The position numbers and the translations under genes were made by a program. From NCBI GenBank assembly GCA_959347315.1, contig OY365811.1:42164195-42228194 (forward strand): a stretch of DNA of 64,000 bases. Direction: 5' to 3'. The stretch is from Bimastos eiseni. Its lineage: Eukaryota > Annelida > Clitellata > Crassiclitellata > Lumbricidae. The first letter of the stretch is position 1; every line of letters starts with the position of its first letter. The notes beneath the pieces are model-generated. The model was not told the DNA's origin. It saw only the letters and a program-made list of their open reading frames with translations, and searched no databases. Shown piece after piece: positions 1 through 12,000 of the stretch.

Positions 1-597
1 TTTGCATTTTTGAATTTTTTCAGTAAATTCTTTTACGCCAATTAATGTTATAAACTAATCCAAAATTAGAGCTGTGATCATCCAGCTGATTAAGCCGCTC
101 TGCAGCAGGCTTGATGGTTGCATCCAAAACAGCAAAGCAAATATTGGTTTAAAAAAATTTCTGTGGATTTACCACAGGTTCATCCGATGACTCGTAATTA
201 AACAAACGCTTCCTTAATACCTGAGCGATAATTTTTTTCTTGGTTGTGAGTTTTGTAGCTAGATGTCGCATGTATATCGCAGATCCAGCTGCAAGTTTTA
301 ATTTCTGTTAAAGCCGGTATGAGACTGAAAATTGGAACTGGAATTAGCCTAGAACCATTTTTGAATAACTAGTTACACAATTGCTTTGTGTTATCATAAA
401 ATTTATATTGCTAAAAAAAATTTCATAAAGTTGCACCCCCTATTATTTGGCGCCCCAGGGGGATGCCAGGACCCGGCTCTGATTATATACACCACTTGTA
501 TAATATGAATTTACATATGATATACATCAATCTTCGGCGGCTATTTCATCAATATACAGACATGTCTCTGTGTATAGTTTATCAGCACGCGCGAACA

Positions 598-890
598 CAC
601 ACACACACACCACACACACACATATATATTATATATATATATATATAAGTCGTATATATATATATAAGTCGTGTATATATATATAAGTCGTATATATATA
701 TATTAGTCGTATATATATATATAAAAGTCGTGTATATATATATAAAAGTCGTGTATATATATAATGTAACAGTATTCTTTGTGAATGCTATGTATATATA
801 TATCAGCATTCATTTAGGATACTATCATAAGATATATATATATCTTAAATATATACATAAATATATATATATATATATTATTGGTCACAA
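598..890. repeat. CA/TA microsatellite with a TA-plus-AGTCG minisatellite
   Basis: A short CACACA run passes into TATATA. A unit of about 19-23 bp (a TA run followed by AAGTCG or AAAAGTCG) is then repeated about six times between 645 and 770, followed by further TA runs to 890. Small open frames here are only the dipeptide reading of the repeat. Confidence 0.9.
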
Positions 891-1433
891 TTCGTGTGTA
901 CAAATTTGATAAGACGTTGTTCTTCGGTCTTTTGTAATGTTCTCGCGGTTAATCCTCGTGTAGTTCGCTTCTTCTGCATTGCTCTCATCCTGCTATTTAT
1001 GTCCACCTACTGCCATTCATCTACCCATCTCTTCCTTCCATTGCACTCTTCCTCCTCTTCCAGCTCCTTTTGCATTCTGTTCCTCCAATTCCGCCTTCCC
1101 TTCGTAATGCATTCCTCCTTTTCCTCCTCCTCATCTATTTCTCCCACTTGCATTCCTACTCCTGCTCCTCCATTTTGTAATCCTCTTTTCCTAATTTTGC
1201 ATTCCTCCTCCAATTCCTTCCAATTCATTCTTCCTCCTTCTCCCTCTTCTCTCCCATCCCACCGCCATCCAGACTGCTAGTGCTCTCGGGCGTAAATCGC
1301 GACCGCCGACATGTCCCGATCTATCAGCAAAGTCTCCTACATTAGACTGGTTCCATGAAATGAGACTGTTGTAAAGCAGAGAACCTGGCTCCACTGAGTA
1401 ATCACTTCCATCAGCTCAACCACTGTCCACTGT

Positions 1434-1585
1434 TTGACCGAATTGGATTGGACTTGATTGTCATTTAATTGGAGTCGATTATCATTTTATTGGAGTTGAT
1501 TGAAACTTGATTGGAGCTTGATGTCATTTAATTGGATCTGATTTTCATTTAAATGGAGTTCATTGTAATTTAATTGGACTGTTAA
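1434..1585. repeat. Diverged tandem of a ~28-30 bp ATTGGAGTTGATT unit
   Basis: The motif ATTGGA(G/T)(T/C)TGATT(G/T)TCATTTA recurs about five times with substitutions and small indels. No coding potential was seen. Confidence 0.7.
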
Positions 1586-1674
1586 CTTCATCAATCTTAA
1601 CCTGTTGTCAGCGCTCTTTTTTCATCTTCGACATGATTATCATCAAAAATTGTCCGAAATATAATCACATAATA

Positions 1675-1722
1675 TATAATAATAATAACAATAACATATT
1701 ACATATAATAATAATAATAATA

Positions 1723-1772
<50 letters not shown>

Positions 1773-1790
1773 CATCATCATCACCATCAT
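1675..1790. repeat. ATA/ATT/ATC trinucleotide array
   Basis: AATA/ATA repeats switch to an ATT run of over 60 bp and then to ATCATCATCACC. It is one of about ten such arrays in the window. Confidence 0.95.
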
Positions 1791-1973
1791 CTGCGAAGAC
1801 TAACCATTCCAGAACAATGCCTCCCTAATTTTTTGAATCCCAAGGGATGATATGTGCCTCGGGGAGAAAAAAAATATTATTATTATTTTTATTATTGTAA
1901 CAATTGCGATTATTATTCTTGTATCATTATTCTTAAAGTACTTATTATTATTATTATTGATTGTTGATTGTAG

Positions 1974-2154
1974 TCTTCATATTCTGTTGGAGTCCTTACT
2001 TCGTCTTCGATCTCCTCGATGTGTTTGGTCTCATCGAAGCGAGTCAACGCAAGGTGGCTACTTCCATCTTCATTCAGAGTCTGGCTCCACTCAACGGTGC
2101 AGCCAACCCCATCATCTTCTGTCTCTTCAGCACCCGCGAGTGGCGGGGAACAGG
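1974..2154 (+). CDS. Peptide GPCR (neuropeptide S / CCAP receptor type), TM6-TM7 exon
   Basis: This internal exon encodes about 60 residues of a class A GPCR. It reads the end of TM6 with the CWxP-type motif ([14 protein letters not shown]), then extracellular loop 3, then TM7 ([17 protein letters not shown]). NPxxY appears as NPIIF, with Phe replacing Tyr. CWSPY, a DLL-type loop 3 start and SLAPLN-AANP in TM7 are characteristic of the CCAP receptor / neuropeptide S receptor branch of the vasopressin-like receptors. The acceptor TTGTAG ends at 1973 and the donor CAGG|GTGAGA starts at 2155. The exon ends two bases into a codon, which is completed exactly by the exon at 8696. TM1-TM5 and the ligand-binding N-terminus lie left of the window. 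The family is firm; the exact ligand is not determinable. Confidence 0.85.
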
Positions 2155-3054
2155 GTGAGAGAAGGAATGAAATGTCTGGAGCCAGAGGCGACGATCCTCT
2201 GGGGCTCGTCCTCACCTTTTATAGAGAGGTGACACGTTATACGTTTGTCATCTCCATCTCATCCCCTACCCCGATTAATAATGAGTTTCGTTTTCTTATT
2301 CTATTTTATTTGCATTTTTCTAATATTTTCTTACACACAAATATATTTTAGATAGATTGGACTTGGGTGAGCTGCTAGAATATTTCATTTCGATAAGTGA
2401 CATTTGGAAGAATTTGTTTTTGATTTTTGGCGATAAAGTGAAGAAGTGAGTTCATAGCGTACAAAATTTTAACGAAATTCGTAATTCGGCTAAAGTGCAA
2501 TTGAGTTTTAAAAACTAATTATGTGAATTATTAATTGGTTCTGTATTGCATTGTTTTGCACAAAAGGTGTGAAAATTGTTTACACCGTTGCGCGACATTT
2601 CTGACCCCTCTCGTGATTGTACGGGTACCCCCCTCTCACCCCACTCCCACCCCACCCGCCAAACGAGATCGCCGCCACTGTCTGGAGCAATGTTCCCACT
2701 AATCTGGGGGTTAAAAGAGCATTCATTGTTTGCATCATTTTATAAATGGTACTGACTTTTGTTCGCAGGTCCGAGCACAGTGCAATGCTAATTAAATTAA
2801 GACCATAATAGGAAATTCTGTGGTGTTAAGTTCTGATAACGCAAGAAAAGTTACTTGTTGAAAAAGATGATTGTATTGTGTGTAATTGTAATTAGGTTTA
2901 AATTTTTTGCAATTTTCTATTCTACCCAGCACGGCAAAATATTTCGTTTACAGTTCTTCTCGATATTTGTTTTTTTTCGAAAAAGTGTGGGAGCGCACAT
3001 TAAAATATGCCTAGATGAGCTGTCTATCCTTCCCTCAATCCACGATGTTCAGAA

Positions 3055-3355
3055 TAATAGTTATTTTTACCCCAGCACCGCGTACATTTCGTGGACCCCT
3101 CCTCCATGGGTACGTACATTTGAACTCTACCCTCCCCACCCCAAGGTTAAAAGGTTAAATAGCCAAAAACATCAATAAGACATTGATTTTACCACGGTCT
3201 ATTTATTTTTGTTAGGCATCATATTTAACAGCTTACATTTGTTAACAGTTATGAAGAATTAAAACACAAACAACACTTGCATTTGAAACCGTTGTAAAGC
3301 TACATAAATTGATTAAGCAGGAATATAGTGTTTGATCAGGTTTACAGTTCTGATT
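3055..3355 (-). mobile_element. MITE-like repeat, antisense copy of the element at 45752-46206
   Basis: Read on the minus strand, this segment matches 45870-46150. Shared landmarks are AAATCAGAACTGTAAAC, CTGTTAAATATGATGC, AATAAATAG, GGTAAAATCAATGTC, TATTTAACCTTT and AATGTACGTAC beside a run of GGGAGGGG. There is no coding capacity. This copy seems to lack the outer left terminus of the second copy. Confidence 0.7.
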
Positions 3356-3439
3356 TTAATAATTATTACAATTATTATTATTATTATTATATTATATTAT
3401 ATTATATTACATTATTATTATTAGTTTTACAATGGAGTC

Positions 3440-3610
3440 ATAGAACACACCAGCTTAAAGTTATCATTTACTTTAAAGCAGTTTATCTAATCGCAGAATA
3501 AAGTATTTTAAAGTACTTTATTCTGCGATTAGATAAACTCTTCTCGAGAGATTTTTGCTCTTTGTGATCTGCTTTAAAGTAAATGATAACTTTAAGCTGG
3601 TGTGTTCTAT
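3440..3610. repeat. Long near-perfect inverted repeat (hairpin / fold-back element)
   Basis: The outer arms 3440-3481 and 3569-3610 (42 bp each) are exact reverse complements by eye, starting ATAGAACACACCAGC and ending GCTGGTGTGTTCTAT. The inner arms 3482-3505 and 3514-3537 (24 bp each) are also exact. The loop is 8 nt. Right-arm bases 3538-3568 form a 31-nt one-sided insertion that contains CTCGAG. Total paired length is about 66 bp. It may be a hairpin-type non-autonomous transposon or an intronic hairpin RNA; the sequence alone does not decide. Confidence 0.9.
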
Positions 3611-4059
3611 AATTCTTTTAATATTTTTACTATGGAATCTACACTACCGGGAAAAGGGTTTTCCACCTATTCATCCACGTTGACTATCCGCGGGGGACTA
3701 AGTTCCGAGGAGTTTTCACCAGGAGTAGACTACTAAAAGTATAGCCTTTCTTGACGCAGTTCCAATTTTTTTTAAATTACCTCCTGGCAAATCTTGCCTT
3801 CAACCAAACGTAAAATTCGGTTTCAATTAATCGTGAGGCGCAATCAGGCGCAAAAGCGAAAGACGGAGGAAGGCTTGGTCGTGGTCAAGCGTGCTTAAGT
3901 CCCTCCTTTTCTCCAGGTAACATTGGCTACTCAATTGTACAATCTATCAGCCATCCTTCCAACTCTCCAGCCAACTCTTCCTCCATTCCATCCGTCAGAT
4001 ATCTTAACACACACACCCATAATCCCTCCATCAATCAATTTATGCATCAATACATCCGG

Positions 4060-4305
4060 AGATTCATTTGTTCATCTATCCATCCACCCAACCAATCCAT
4101 CCTTCCTTCCCCTCATCCACTTATTCATAAAACCATCCTTTCCATGCATGCATGCATCCATCCATCCATCTATCCATCCGACCATCCATTCAACCATCCA
4201 TCCAACCATCCATCCAACCATCCATCCAACCATCCATCCAACCATCCACCTACACCCATCCACTCATCCATCCATCCACCTACCCATCCAGCCACCCATA
4301 GGTCA
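4060..4305. repeat. CATC / CCAT tetranucleotide array
   Basis: Imperfect CATC repeats (ATCCATCCATCCAACC) run for about 240 bp. Both strands stay open for long stretches purely because the unit lacks stop codons, so these frames are not genes. Confidence 0.9.
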
Positions 4306-4872
4306 ACGTGACATATTTCTCCACTAATAAGAACCCTTTGATCATCTTCCTTAATTAATGATAGTTTCCCTTATTCTTCGTTTCACTCCAAAATCAATCA
4401 GATCATTCCCTTTTGTTAATAAAATTTAGCCCTTCGTGTAATTACGTTAGAGCAATCACTCTTTGCTATTGCCTCGAGATCCATCGATTGCAGCTTCGAG
4501 CGTGATGACTTGACTCTGTATAAACGCCCTTGGGAGGCATTGACTTATCTCTGCCACGGGAGGGTTCATCATTGAAAGCAAGGGTTTAATTGTAAATACT
4601 TAATCGTTGCTGCTCCTATGTACTTATAAGGCAAAAATCAGTCACAAAAGAGGTGTGTACTATTTAATACTAATGTTAATATTATTATTTCTTACCAGAG
4701 CTACAAGTGATCCTCGAGATTCAATAAAAAAAATAGGGGGCGATGTTCTGGAATGGCGAGTCTTCGCAGATGGTTCTATTGGTGGGAAAGGTTCCACAAA
4801 AAGCGTAAAGTTAAAATCGAATTAGACACAGGTAGAAAACATGCCTCCATCTTAGCGTATTGCCATTCCAGA

Positions 4873-5205
<333 letters not shown>

Positions 5206-5219
5206 GTCTTCAATTTTAA

Positions 5220-5392
5220 TTAATGGTGATGTCGTCCGGAGTAGCCCTGCTCGTTGGACTTCTGAGCAGCGAAAGTTCCCTTGAAAGCAACTGCGTTGTA
5301 CTGTTGAATAATCATCGAGATGCGCTGGTAGAGGAAAGTCGTCTCCCTCTGCTCCCCAGTGACGGCGCTCAGTCTGTGTCCCAGACATAATA
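5220..5392 (-). mobile_element. LINE polyprotein C-terminal module, copy 1
   Basis: On the minus strand this reads about 57 residues: LGHRLSAVTGEQRETTFLYQ, then RISMIIQQYNAVAFKGTF, with a stop at 5220-5222. This LGxR-(I/L)-TG-RET-FLFQR-IQ-NAVAF-GTF tail is the C-terminus of a reverse-transcriptase polyprotein family common in marine invertebrate genomes (recognised from memory, not searched). The copy is cut off upstream (5393) by a trinucleotide array and continues downstream into the ATT/ATC array. Confidence 0.65.
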
Positions 5393-5396
5393 ACAA

Positions 5397-5468
5397 TAAA
5401 AATAATAATAATAATAATAATAAGAATAATAATAATAATAATAATTATTATTATTATTATTATTATTA

Positions 5469-5524
<56 letters not shown>

Positions 5525-5670
5525 GTTATATTTATTATTACTGTTATTATTATTATTATTATTGTTTTTTTGGCCCTGAGGTACTGCATTACCCCAAGGA
5601 CTTAGAGATTATTAATATTATGTTCAAACCGTTGTCTGGGGGTATTATTATTATTATTATTTAGTAATAT
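5397..5670. repeat. AAT/ATT trinucleotide arrays
   Basis: Imperfect AAT units (about 5397-5445) pass into ATT units (about 5445-5565), with a separate ATT run at 5645-5662. They mark the truncated 5' side of LINE module copy 1. Confidence 0.9.
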
Positions 5671-6135
5671 AATTACTACTTTTATTTTTATTATCAGTAT
5701 CGTCATTAGTATTATTATTCCTACTACTCTGTATATATTATTTAAGGTCAACATACGTTTCCTGCAAATGCTGCTCTACTCCGCTCTGGGTTGAGTGACT
5801 TGAAGTTTGTCTTCGATGGAGGCCGCACTTGAGAAGCCAATTTGGTCGGAAATGTTGAAGACAGACGCCGTCTCTCTTTGACGAGACACGGAATAAGGAG
5901 ATCTTTTGAGGCTTCTCGAAATTTTTTCTATGATTTCACCGGTAATTTTTTTTCCTGAAATGACAGCCTATTGAAAGAAGCACTCAGTGATTGTGAGCTT
6001 AATATTTTCTGCACTCTCCTAGTGATGAAGTTTTCGTTCCCAGTAAGAGAAAAAGTCTGCATCTTCCCGAATTGCTTCCTTCATGTTTCAGCGCAAAATT
6101 GATCCTCTAGGGCTGATGCTTTGTTGAACCACTCT

Positions 6136-6209
6136 ATAATAATTATTATTATTATTATTGTTATTATTATTATTATTGCCATTATTTTTAATTTTATTAT
6201 TATTATTGC

Positions 6210-6248
<39 letters not shown>
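6136..6248. repeat. ATT trinucleotide array
   Basis: ATT repeats with scattered GTT and GCC interruptions lie directly beyond the 3' end of minus-strand LINE module copy 2. The 5680-6135 stretch to the left shows no recognisable feature. Confidence 0.9.
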
Positions 6249-6249
<1 letters not shown>

Positions 6250-6274
6250 CACTAGATGCTATTGTTTGGTTAAA

Positions 6275-6591
6275 CTACAGCTGCACAAAAGAGCCTCTGA
6301 AGGCAACTGCGTTGAAGCGCTGGATGCAAACTGACAATCGTTGGAACAAGTAGCTTGTCTCTCTAGGGTCTCTGGTGATATGTGTCAGAAGGCGAAGTCT
6401 TTGATGAAGTCTATTCCTTCGTTATTGACTGGGCCCATGGTCTCAAAGGCCAATGGAATGAAGAGATAGCTGACAGCGAGCTGGCTGTACTTGATGGTCT
6501 TCCTGGTGGTAGCCACCTCCGCTGCAGCCCCCACCGAAGATGACGTCGCTTGGAGATATGATGGAGCCACGGTGTCAATCGCTGTTAACAT
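6275..6591 (-). mobile_element. LINE polyprotein C-terminal module, copy 2 (frameshifted)
   Basis: The minus strand reads AAAEVATTRKTIKYSQLAVS, then YLFIPLAFETMGPVNNEG, then after a frameshift near 6386 DPRETSYLFQRLSVCIQRFN and AVAFRGSFVQL, with a stop at 6275-6277. The order KYS-L, FxPxAxExxGPxN, DPRET-LFQR, RFNAVAFRGSF matches copies 1 and 3. The frameshift shows it is a dead copy. Confidence 0.7.
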
Positions 6592-6600
6592 ATGTTATTG

Positions 6601-7005
6601 TTATAGGTTTTCGTCCCCATCGGGCTGAACAAAAGAGCCCCTGAATGCCACTGCATTAAAACGTTGTGTACAAATAGCTAGACGTTGAAAAAGATGAGTT
6701 GTTTCGCGAGGGTCTCCCGTTGCCTGTGTCATACGGCGGCCCAGCTCTTGCAGAAACTCCATTCCAGTACGGTTTATGGGGCCCAGTGATTCGATGGCCA
6801 TTGGCACAAAATCGTGCGTGGTAGGGAGGGCTGAGTACTTGATGCACTTTCGTTCTGCGGCATGTTCTGCTGCTCCACCGGCTGTTGATGCTGTCAGATG
6901 TACATAAGAGGATGCGCATGTGTGAATGGCTGTTGCGTCCCATGCTAGGTGTCTGCCTCTCGCCCATGGGATTAATGTGGCGCCATCTGGTCTCTTGCCA
7001 TCGAA
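6601..7005 (-). mobile_element. LINE polyprotein C-terminal module, copy 3 (longest, open)
   Basis: An uninterrupted minus-strand frame of about 134 residues starts FDGKRPDGATLIPWARGR, continues LAWDAT, KYSALPTTHDFVPMAIES and LGPINRTGMEFLQELGRR, and ends FNAVAFRGSFVQPDGDENL with a stop at 6601-6603. DG-TL-PW-RGR-LAWD is the typical entry to this module in related retroelement proteins. There is no catalytic RT motif, because only the C-terminus is present. An ATT array at 7006-7050 truncates it on the 5' side. Confidence 0.7.
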
Positions 7006-7609
7006 TTATTATTACTGTTATTGTTATTATTATCATCATTATTGTTATTTAACACCTCTTTTGTAAGTGATAATCACTTTATAAATAAGAGCAGTAATGG
7101 GTAATAATATTATTCATAACTTGTTGATATTCATATAAACTAAAACGCTGTAATATATAGGACTGTACCGAATATTCACTTCGTATTCGTTTCGGAGCCG
7201 AATAGTGTGCCAAATCGCCATTCGGTATTCGGCCCAGTAGTTGCGGCCGGACCGAATACAAATAGGGGTCACGTGACACATGTTTCTGCACAGACAGCGG
7301 TTGCTATATCGAGTGGACTGGAGTAACTGCATGTATCGGCATACTGCCGGACCACGGTATCGCAGTGTCAGTCGTCTCATTTATAAATTTAATCAAGTTA
7401 GTTCCATTCCTAGTTTACAGACTGGCAGAGAGCAAAAATTACATGTAGTTAACCATTTGCTTTTACTTCTATATTACATTTACTGAACTGAAACTTTTGC
7501 TTACATTTGAAATTTTGAAATGAGTCGGTAGACCTATTTTTTACACTATTCTTTTTCGCCCGAATAGTGAAAATCACATATTCGATACAACCATAGTGAT
7601 ATGCCAAGC

Positions 7610-7665
7610 AAATTTCTGTCGACTGCAACGGCCTACGTTGTCAAAAGCTGTCGTTAAACTCTGGA
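7610..7665 (+). repeat. Retroelement 3'-terminal signature (GTCGTTAAAC type)
   Basis: The run CTGCAACGGCCTACGTTGTC, then AAAAGCTGTCGTTAAACTCT, then GGATCCATCC matches the end of other retroelements in the window (25680-25720; 19893-19925). It is probably a short remnant of a LINE 3' end. Confidence 0.5.
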
Positions 7666-8084
7666 TCCATCCGTCATACACTAATTGTGACGTTTCCTGT
7701 TCGAAGATTTATATAAATGACGAGTTCTCATAAATTAACCGAACATTATTACTCTGACAGTGGACGCTATTCTGCATCCAACTTCAATCAGAATATTGTA
7801 TATTTTCATGGTTGATTGGTGGCGATTTAGTTCAGCATTTGCAAGGAACTAATGTTAGCCTATATAGGGTTTTATGCCATTTAAATACTATATGTGGTTC
7901 GTGGATAAGCTGGCATTTCGACTGATTTGCATTTTCAAGATAATTTGCTTTAATTCTACAGGGAAAGTTACAATATTAATAAACACAGTCCTGCTTTCAT
8001 TACTTCTGCTGCCAGTATACTTCTACTACCATTCATAATGTTGTCACTACTGGGCTGGCTACCGCAATTACTATAACAACGCGT

Positions 8085-8290
8085 GTGGTGTGTTGGCCGA
8101 TTGGTTAGAGCGGTCAGCCCGTAATGCGGAGTGTGCGTGTTCGATCCTCGCCCGATGGGTTAAAGTGTAGGGACGTTGAGCACTGAATGAGCAAGTCCTT
8201 CGAGCGCAATTGCTCTGCATTACACCTGAAGAGGCACCGTCGAGGCGTGTGTGCACTTCTGCGCAAATTGTAAGAAGGGCAAAACCAAAT
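8085..8290 (+). mobile_element. tRNA-derived SINE
   Basis: The head resembles a tRNA with an A-box-like TTGGTTAGAGCGG and a B-box-like GTTCGATCC about 40 bp downstream. The body reads GGGACGTTGAGCACTGAATG, then GCAAGTCCTTCG, CAATTGCTCTGCATTAC and GTGTGTGCACTTCTG, ending AAGAAGGGC. The same body occurs at 8325-8525 (inverted) and 32190-32400. Confidence 0.8.
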
Positions 8291-8324
8291 AACAGTCATA
8301 GGCCTAATCTGGATTGTATTGAAA

Positions 8325-8525
8325 TTGAATTCTTGAAATTTGATATCGCCCTTCTTCCAACATCTTTTGTTCAGAAGTGCACACGCCTGCAGAGCAATTG
8401 TGGGCGAAGGACTTGCTCAAGGTCCTTACACAGTGACGCCTCGGACGAGTATCGAGCCTGCTCACTCAGTCCACACTGAGTGTTACGCGCTGACCGCTCT
8501 AACCAATCAGCCACCGTGCAACACG
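8325..8525 (-). mobile_element. tRNA-derived SINE, inverted partner
   Basis: Minus-strand copy of the SINE at 8085-8290. The head (GGCTGATTGGTTAGAGCGG) is at 8490-8515 and the tail (TTGGAAGAAGGGCGATATC) is near 8345. The two copies face each other tail to tail across about 40 bp, so a transcript through this intron could fold into a duplex of about 180 bp. Confidence 0.8.
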
Positions 8526-8695
8526 ATTGTTTAATAACAATGACTAATATTACCATTACAAATAATGTTATTGCTTCAATTACTACTACTTCTACTACTA
8601 CTGCCTTTAATACCATTGCAAATACTGGGACTGATCCTAAGCTAATAAATGTGATAATAAGAACTAATATCAACCTCGTTCTTTCAATATTCTAG

Positions 8696-9017
8696 GTTCA
8701 AGTGGCTGAGGTTCTGGAGGTCAATGAGTTGTCTGTCCTTCCTCCGAATGACCACTGGGGGTGGAGTAGGCGGCCGACCTTCCACCTGCTCAGGGTTTAC
8801 TGCCTACACCGGAGCAGTGCCCGAGACCTGTGGGGCCCCCAGAGGCAGTGGCCGGCGCGTCCTGGGCACCAGCGGGGCGGCCAGCGGGCGGCGCCACTCG
8901 ACCACTCCCTACGTCAAGGGATCGCTGAGCGAGATCGAGAACGAGATTCTGCTGAAACACATCTGCGGACCGAGACACGAGGGACAGGAATCGGATCAAA
9001 CGAACGAAAGCGTATGA
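8696..9017 (+). CDS. Peptide GPCR, last coding exon (C-terminal tail, stop at 9015-9017)
   Basis: The final exon encodes about 106 residues of cytoplasmic tail. It begins GFKWLRFWRSM (helix 8 region just after TM7), then a Gly/Ser/Thr-rich stretch with basic patches (GRRHSTT), an acidic amphipathic-looking segment (SLSEIENEILLKHI), and ends DQTNESV with TGA. The acceptor TTCTAG ends at 8695, and the first base completes the codon left open at 2154. The exon is clearly more GC-rich than its surroundings. The FKW start after TM7 resembles arthropod CCAP receptors. The tail offers many Ser/Thr for receptor kinases; a class III PDZ-like terminus (E-S-V) is only suggestive. Confidence 0.75.
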
Positions 9018-12000
9018 ATACAATGCGCGGATGAAGAAAGTAGTTCCATGTGCATTGACATGTATACAGAAATAAGTTCAAATAACATACACGCATAGAT
9101 ATACGCGTACATTTGGACAGACATGGAGACAGACACACACGCATGCGTGCAGATGAGAGTTTGTTTATCGGAAATTCGTTCAAGGATCGAAGAAATTTTC
9201 AACGGACATCACATTGACATTGATTGACATTTAAACAAGTCTTGCAAATTACAAAAGTCTTCTTAACACGGCTAGCTCGCAAAGTTTACAGCCAGTTTGT
9301 GTTTGACATTGTAAATGTATAATTGTAAAACCCCTTGTTTACTCTACTCTAGTTTATTTTGAAAATTATGTAAAATTTTAAATTGAGCCTTTGTTTTTCA
9401 GATGAAAACTGCTTAAAAGCAAGATTTCACAAGAACAGCCATAAAATTGCTCAAAATTAAACAACAAAAGTAAGTTTTAGTTTAATAGTGTGCCGTCTGA
9501 ATTTCAAAAGATCTTAAGTGTGCCTTGGTGCCAAAAAGGTTGAGAACCACTGGTCTAGAATAATAAAAGCGTTGTCGAGCACAAACCATACCTACAAATG
9601 CATCAGCCCTACAAGTAATTCTATATCTTCTAGAGGCAAGTTGTTTATATTCTAGCTTAGCCCGTTTTTGCCCAAATTCTTTTTCATCTTCATTTTCAGA
9701 TATATGTTATACTAATTGATGTTATAATAACATATTCAATTATTCATGTTAATTATCTATTGATTTTAAAATATTCCATACATTTTTTAAGTTTGAACAT
9801 ATGTTCCAATATTGGAACACTGGGCATGAATGGCCCTGAACGACAACGTATTATGATACGATTAAAATGTGCAATAAAGGCTCCTTCATGACGTTTGCTT
9901 CAAGTGTTCCATGATAATTGACTTACTGTTGTTAGTTCGATGGGAGTTCGATTTTTTTTAAACATTTTACTGTTCATTGTGGAAACTCAAGCATAGGTCC
10001 ATGGAACATATTGGCATAAACTTAGTCTATGAAGCACTATAAATGTGATTTGAGCTTTTATTCTTGGTCAGTCAACTTAAATTAGCCATTGCTTTACTTG
10101 CTGACGTTGTTCTGGATTACGTTGATTGAATACCAACTCTGTAGTTACCAAAGCTCTGGTCCATACGATTGGCACATCAAGTTGTACTTCACAGCTACAT
10201 CGGGTACCTGAACAGAGACCTTCTTTATTAGATCTTCAAAGTCAGCCAAATTATGTCCGTTTGTGGCTCAATATGATTGCAACCTATGTTACTTAGAATG
10301 AATTTCTTTCAAAAGTCGATGTTTGACTTCATTTGCTATTTGGATCTACGTCATCTATTTATAATTATGTATAGTGATATCTTGTGGATTACGAAGCAGT
10401 TAAAGAAGAGTTTGAAACTTACTCACAACTTCAGACAGAGGCTTAAACTTAGTCAATTAAATTGCTTAACAATTTATACCGTAGTAGTATTTTCAGGTAA
10501 ATGACACAGTGATTACAAGGACGATTAGCGCCGCCCTCCTATTTTACACTGGCTTGAGACTGCCATTGTCAATTGGCAGACAGAGGCAGAAGTTACTCCT
10601 ATTTATTTTGCCGTGTAACCTATGTGTGTCTGGGCTAAGACAAAGTGTACTTTATTATTATCATATGCAATCTATAATGGACGTTGACGATAATTTGAAA
10701 CAATTGTATTACAGTGAAATGTACTTTGTTTAATAAATAAACATTTATAGCGTCAGAAAGACGCCATCATAAAGTCTCCATTCCGAATTCTGAATTGTCA
10801 CTAATATTCACTGTTTAACTGTCTAAGACTGGGTGTTAAAGCAAATCGCTTGACGATGTTTTTCGGACTCAAGTAGCCTTGCTAAAAATTGAAAATTCAT
10901 GAGCCTATTTTGACCGCACGGGATCGGGAACTCTGTCTGAGTAGTAACCTTGAACGGGCGCTAAGTAGGCCTAAATCTTCGTAATGAATTAATGAATTAG
11001 TTCAAGATTTTGCGTTGTAATCATCTCCTAGGAACGATCTGACCGTTTCTCTTCGTAAAGCCCTGTTCAATTCTCTCAGGCAGCTCGGCACCTTGACTGG
11101 TCCGCCACTTGATGGAACACATTGTCACAGGCCCGCTATTCGAAGCCTTTTGACACTTCTGGCCTTATGAAATTCAGATGACACTCTCTATCTTGTACAA
11201 ATCGCTGATGATAGGGTGGTGTAGCCCAAGTTGGAGTTCAGTACTCCCACTGTAGTTTCAGTTTAACGACTCTGTCGCTACTCAAGTCGATATGACAAGA
11301 ACTTGAGGATTCTGCTTTTAACTTAATATCATCGCTTGAAAAGACCGTCAACGCCAGGAATAAGACGACGAGCGTAGAAAAAATCTATAGAAGGAATTTG
11401 AAGATGAACTGAAATGCAATAGTTATCATCGGACATTGTATCTCTGTAAATACTATCTAGGTACTTAGTCTAAACACAACTTCGAAGGGCCTCGCCAAAG
11501 CATTACCTGCACCAGGTCAATTGATGTCCACGCCATAAAAAGATACTTTGTGAGCATGCAGTGTTCTGACGATCAGAGAAGCTGCCGCCAGTGAGCCCCG
11601 GCAGACGAGAGGAACGCAACAGACTGATTGTCATCCAGAGCCGACAAAAACCCAAGACCATTATTTGAAGTTATTACCAGCAAAATTTCCGATGAATCTT
11701 CTGTTGTATCTTCTCGTATCTTTTCGTATAGTATCCAGGAATACAGTCGGGTAAAGTCGTTGTATGACGTAGTGTTAGCGACTTCAATTTCTTGGCATCG
11801 GCATATGAGATCGGGTCATGATTCCTTCTATGGTCGCATGGATGATGGGGAAAAGGGCATAGGTTGATGGACAATAAGACAAGGGCTTGCGGAGATAGAT
11901 CGATTCCGCTCAATCAAATTAGGTTGTCGGGTCTTTCATTCGCTAGGTGGAGACGTTGGTTAAGCTAGATGAATGACGTAATGGGCGTCTTGTATGCCCG

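Larger units (their letters stand above)
1..1973. other. Presumed intron of the GPCR gene (left edge)
   Basis: No exon could be supported here. The segment holds a TA-rich minisatellite (598-890), a pyrimidine-rich CATTCCTCC stretch (about 1010-1270), a diverged TTGATTGGAG-type tandem (1434-1585) and a trinucleotide array (1675-1790). Because the receptor exon at 1974 begins in TM6, exons for TM1-TM5 must lie further left, so this segment is inferred to be intronic. Confidence 0.5.

Noticed and set aside
894..1280. 128-codon Ser/Phe/Pro-rich frame
   Set aside because: Pyrimidine-rich simple sequence without splice or start context; composition explains the open frame.
1290..1355. Possible preceding GPCR exon reading MSRSISKVSYIRLV, reminiscent of the loop before TM6
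   Set aside because: No donor at the required phase and stop codons on both sides; the resemblance is too short to support.
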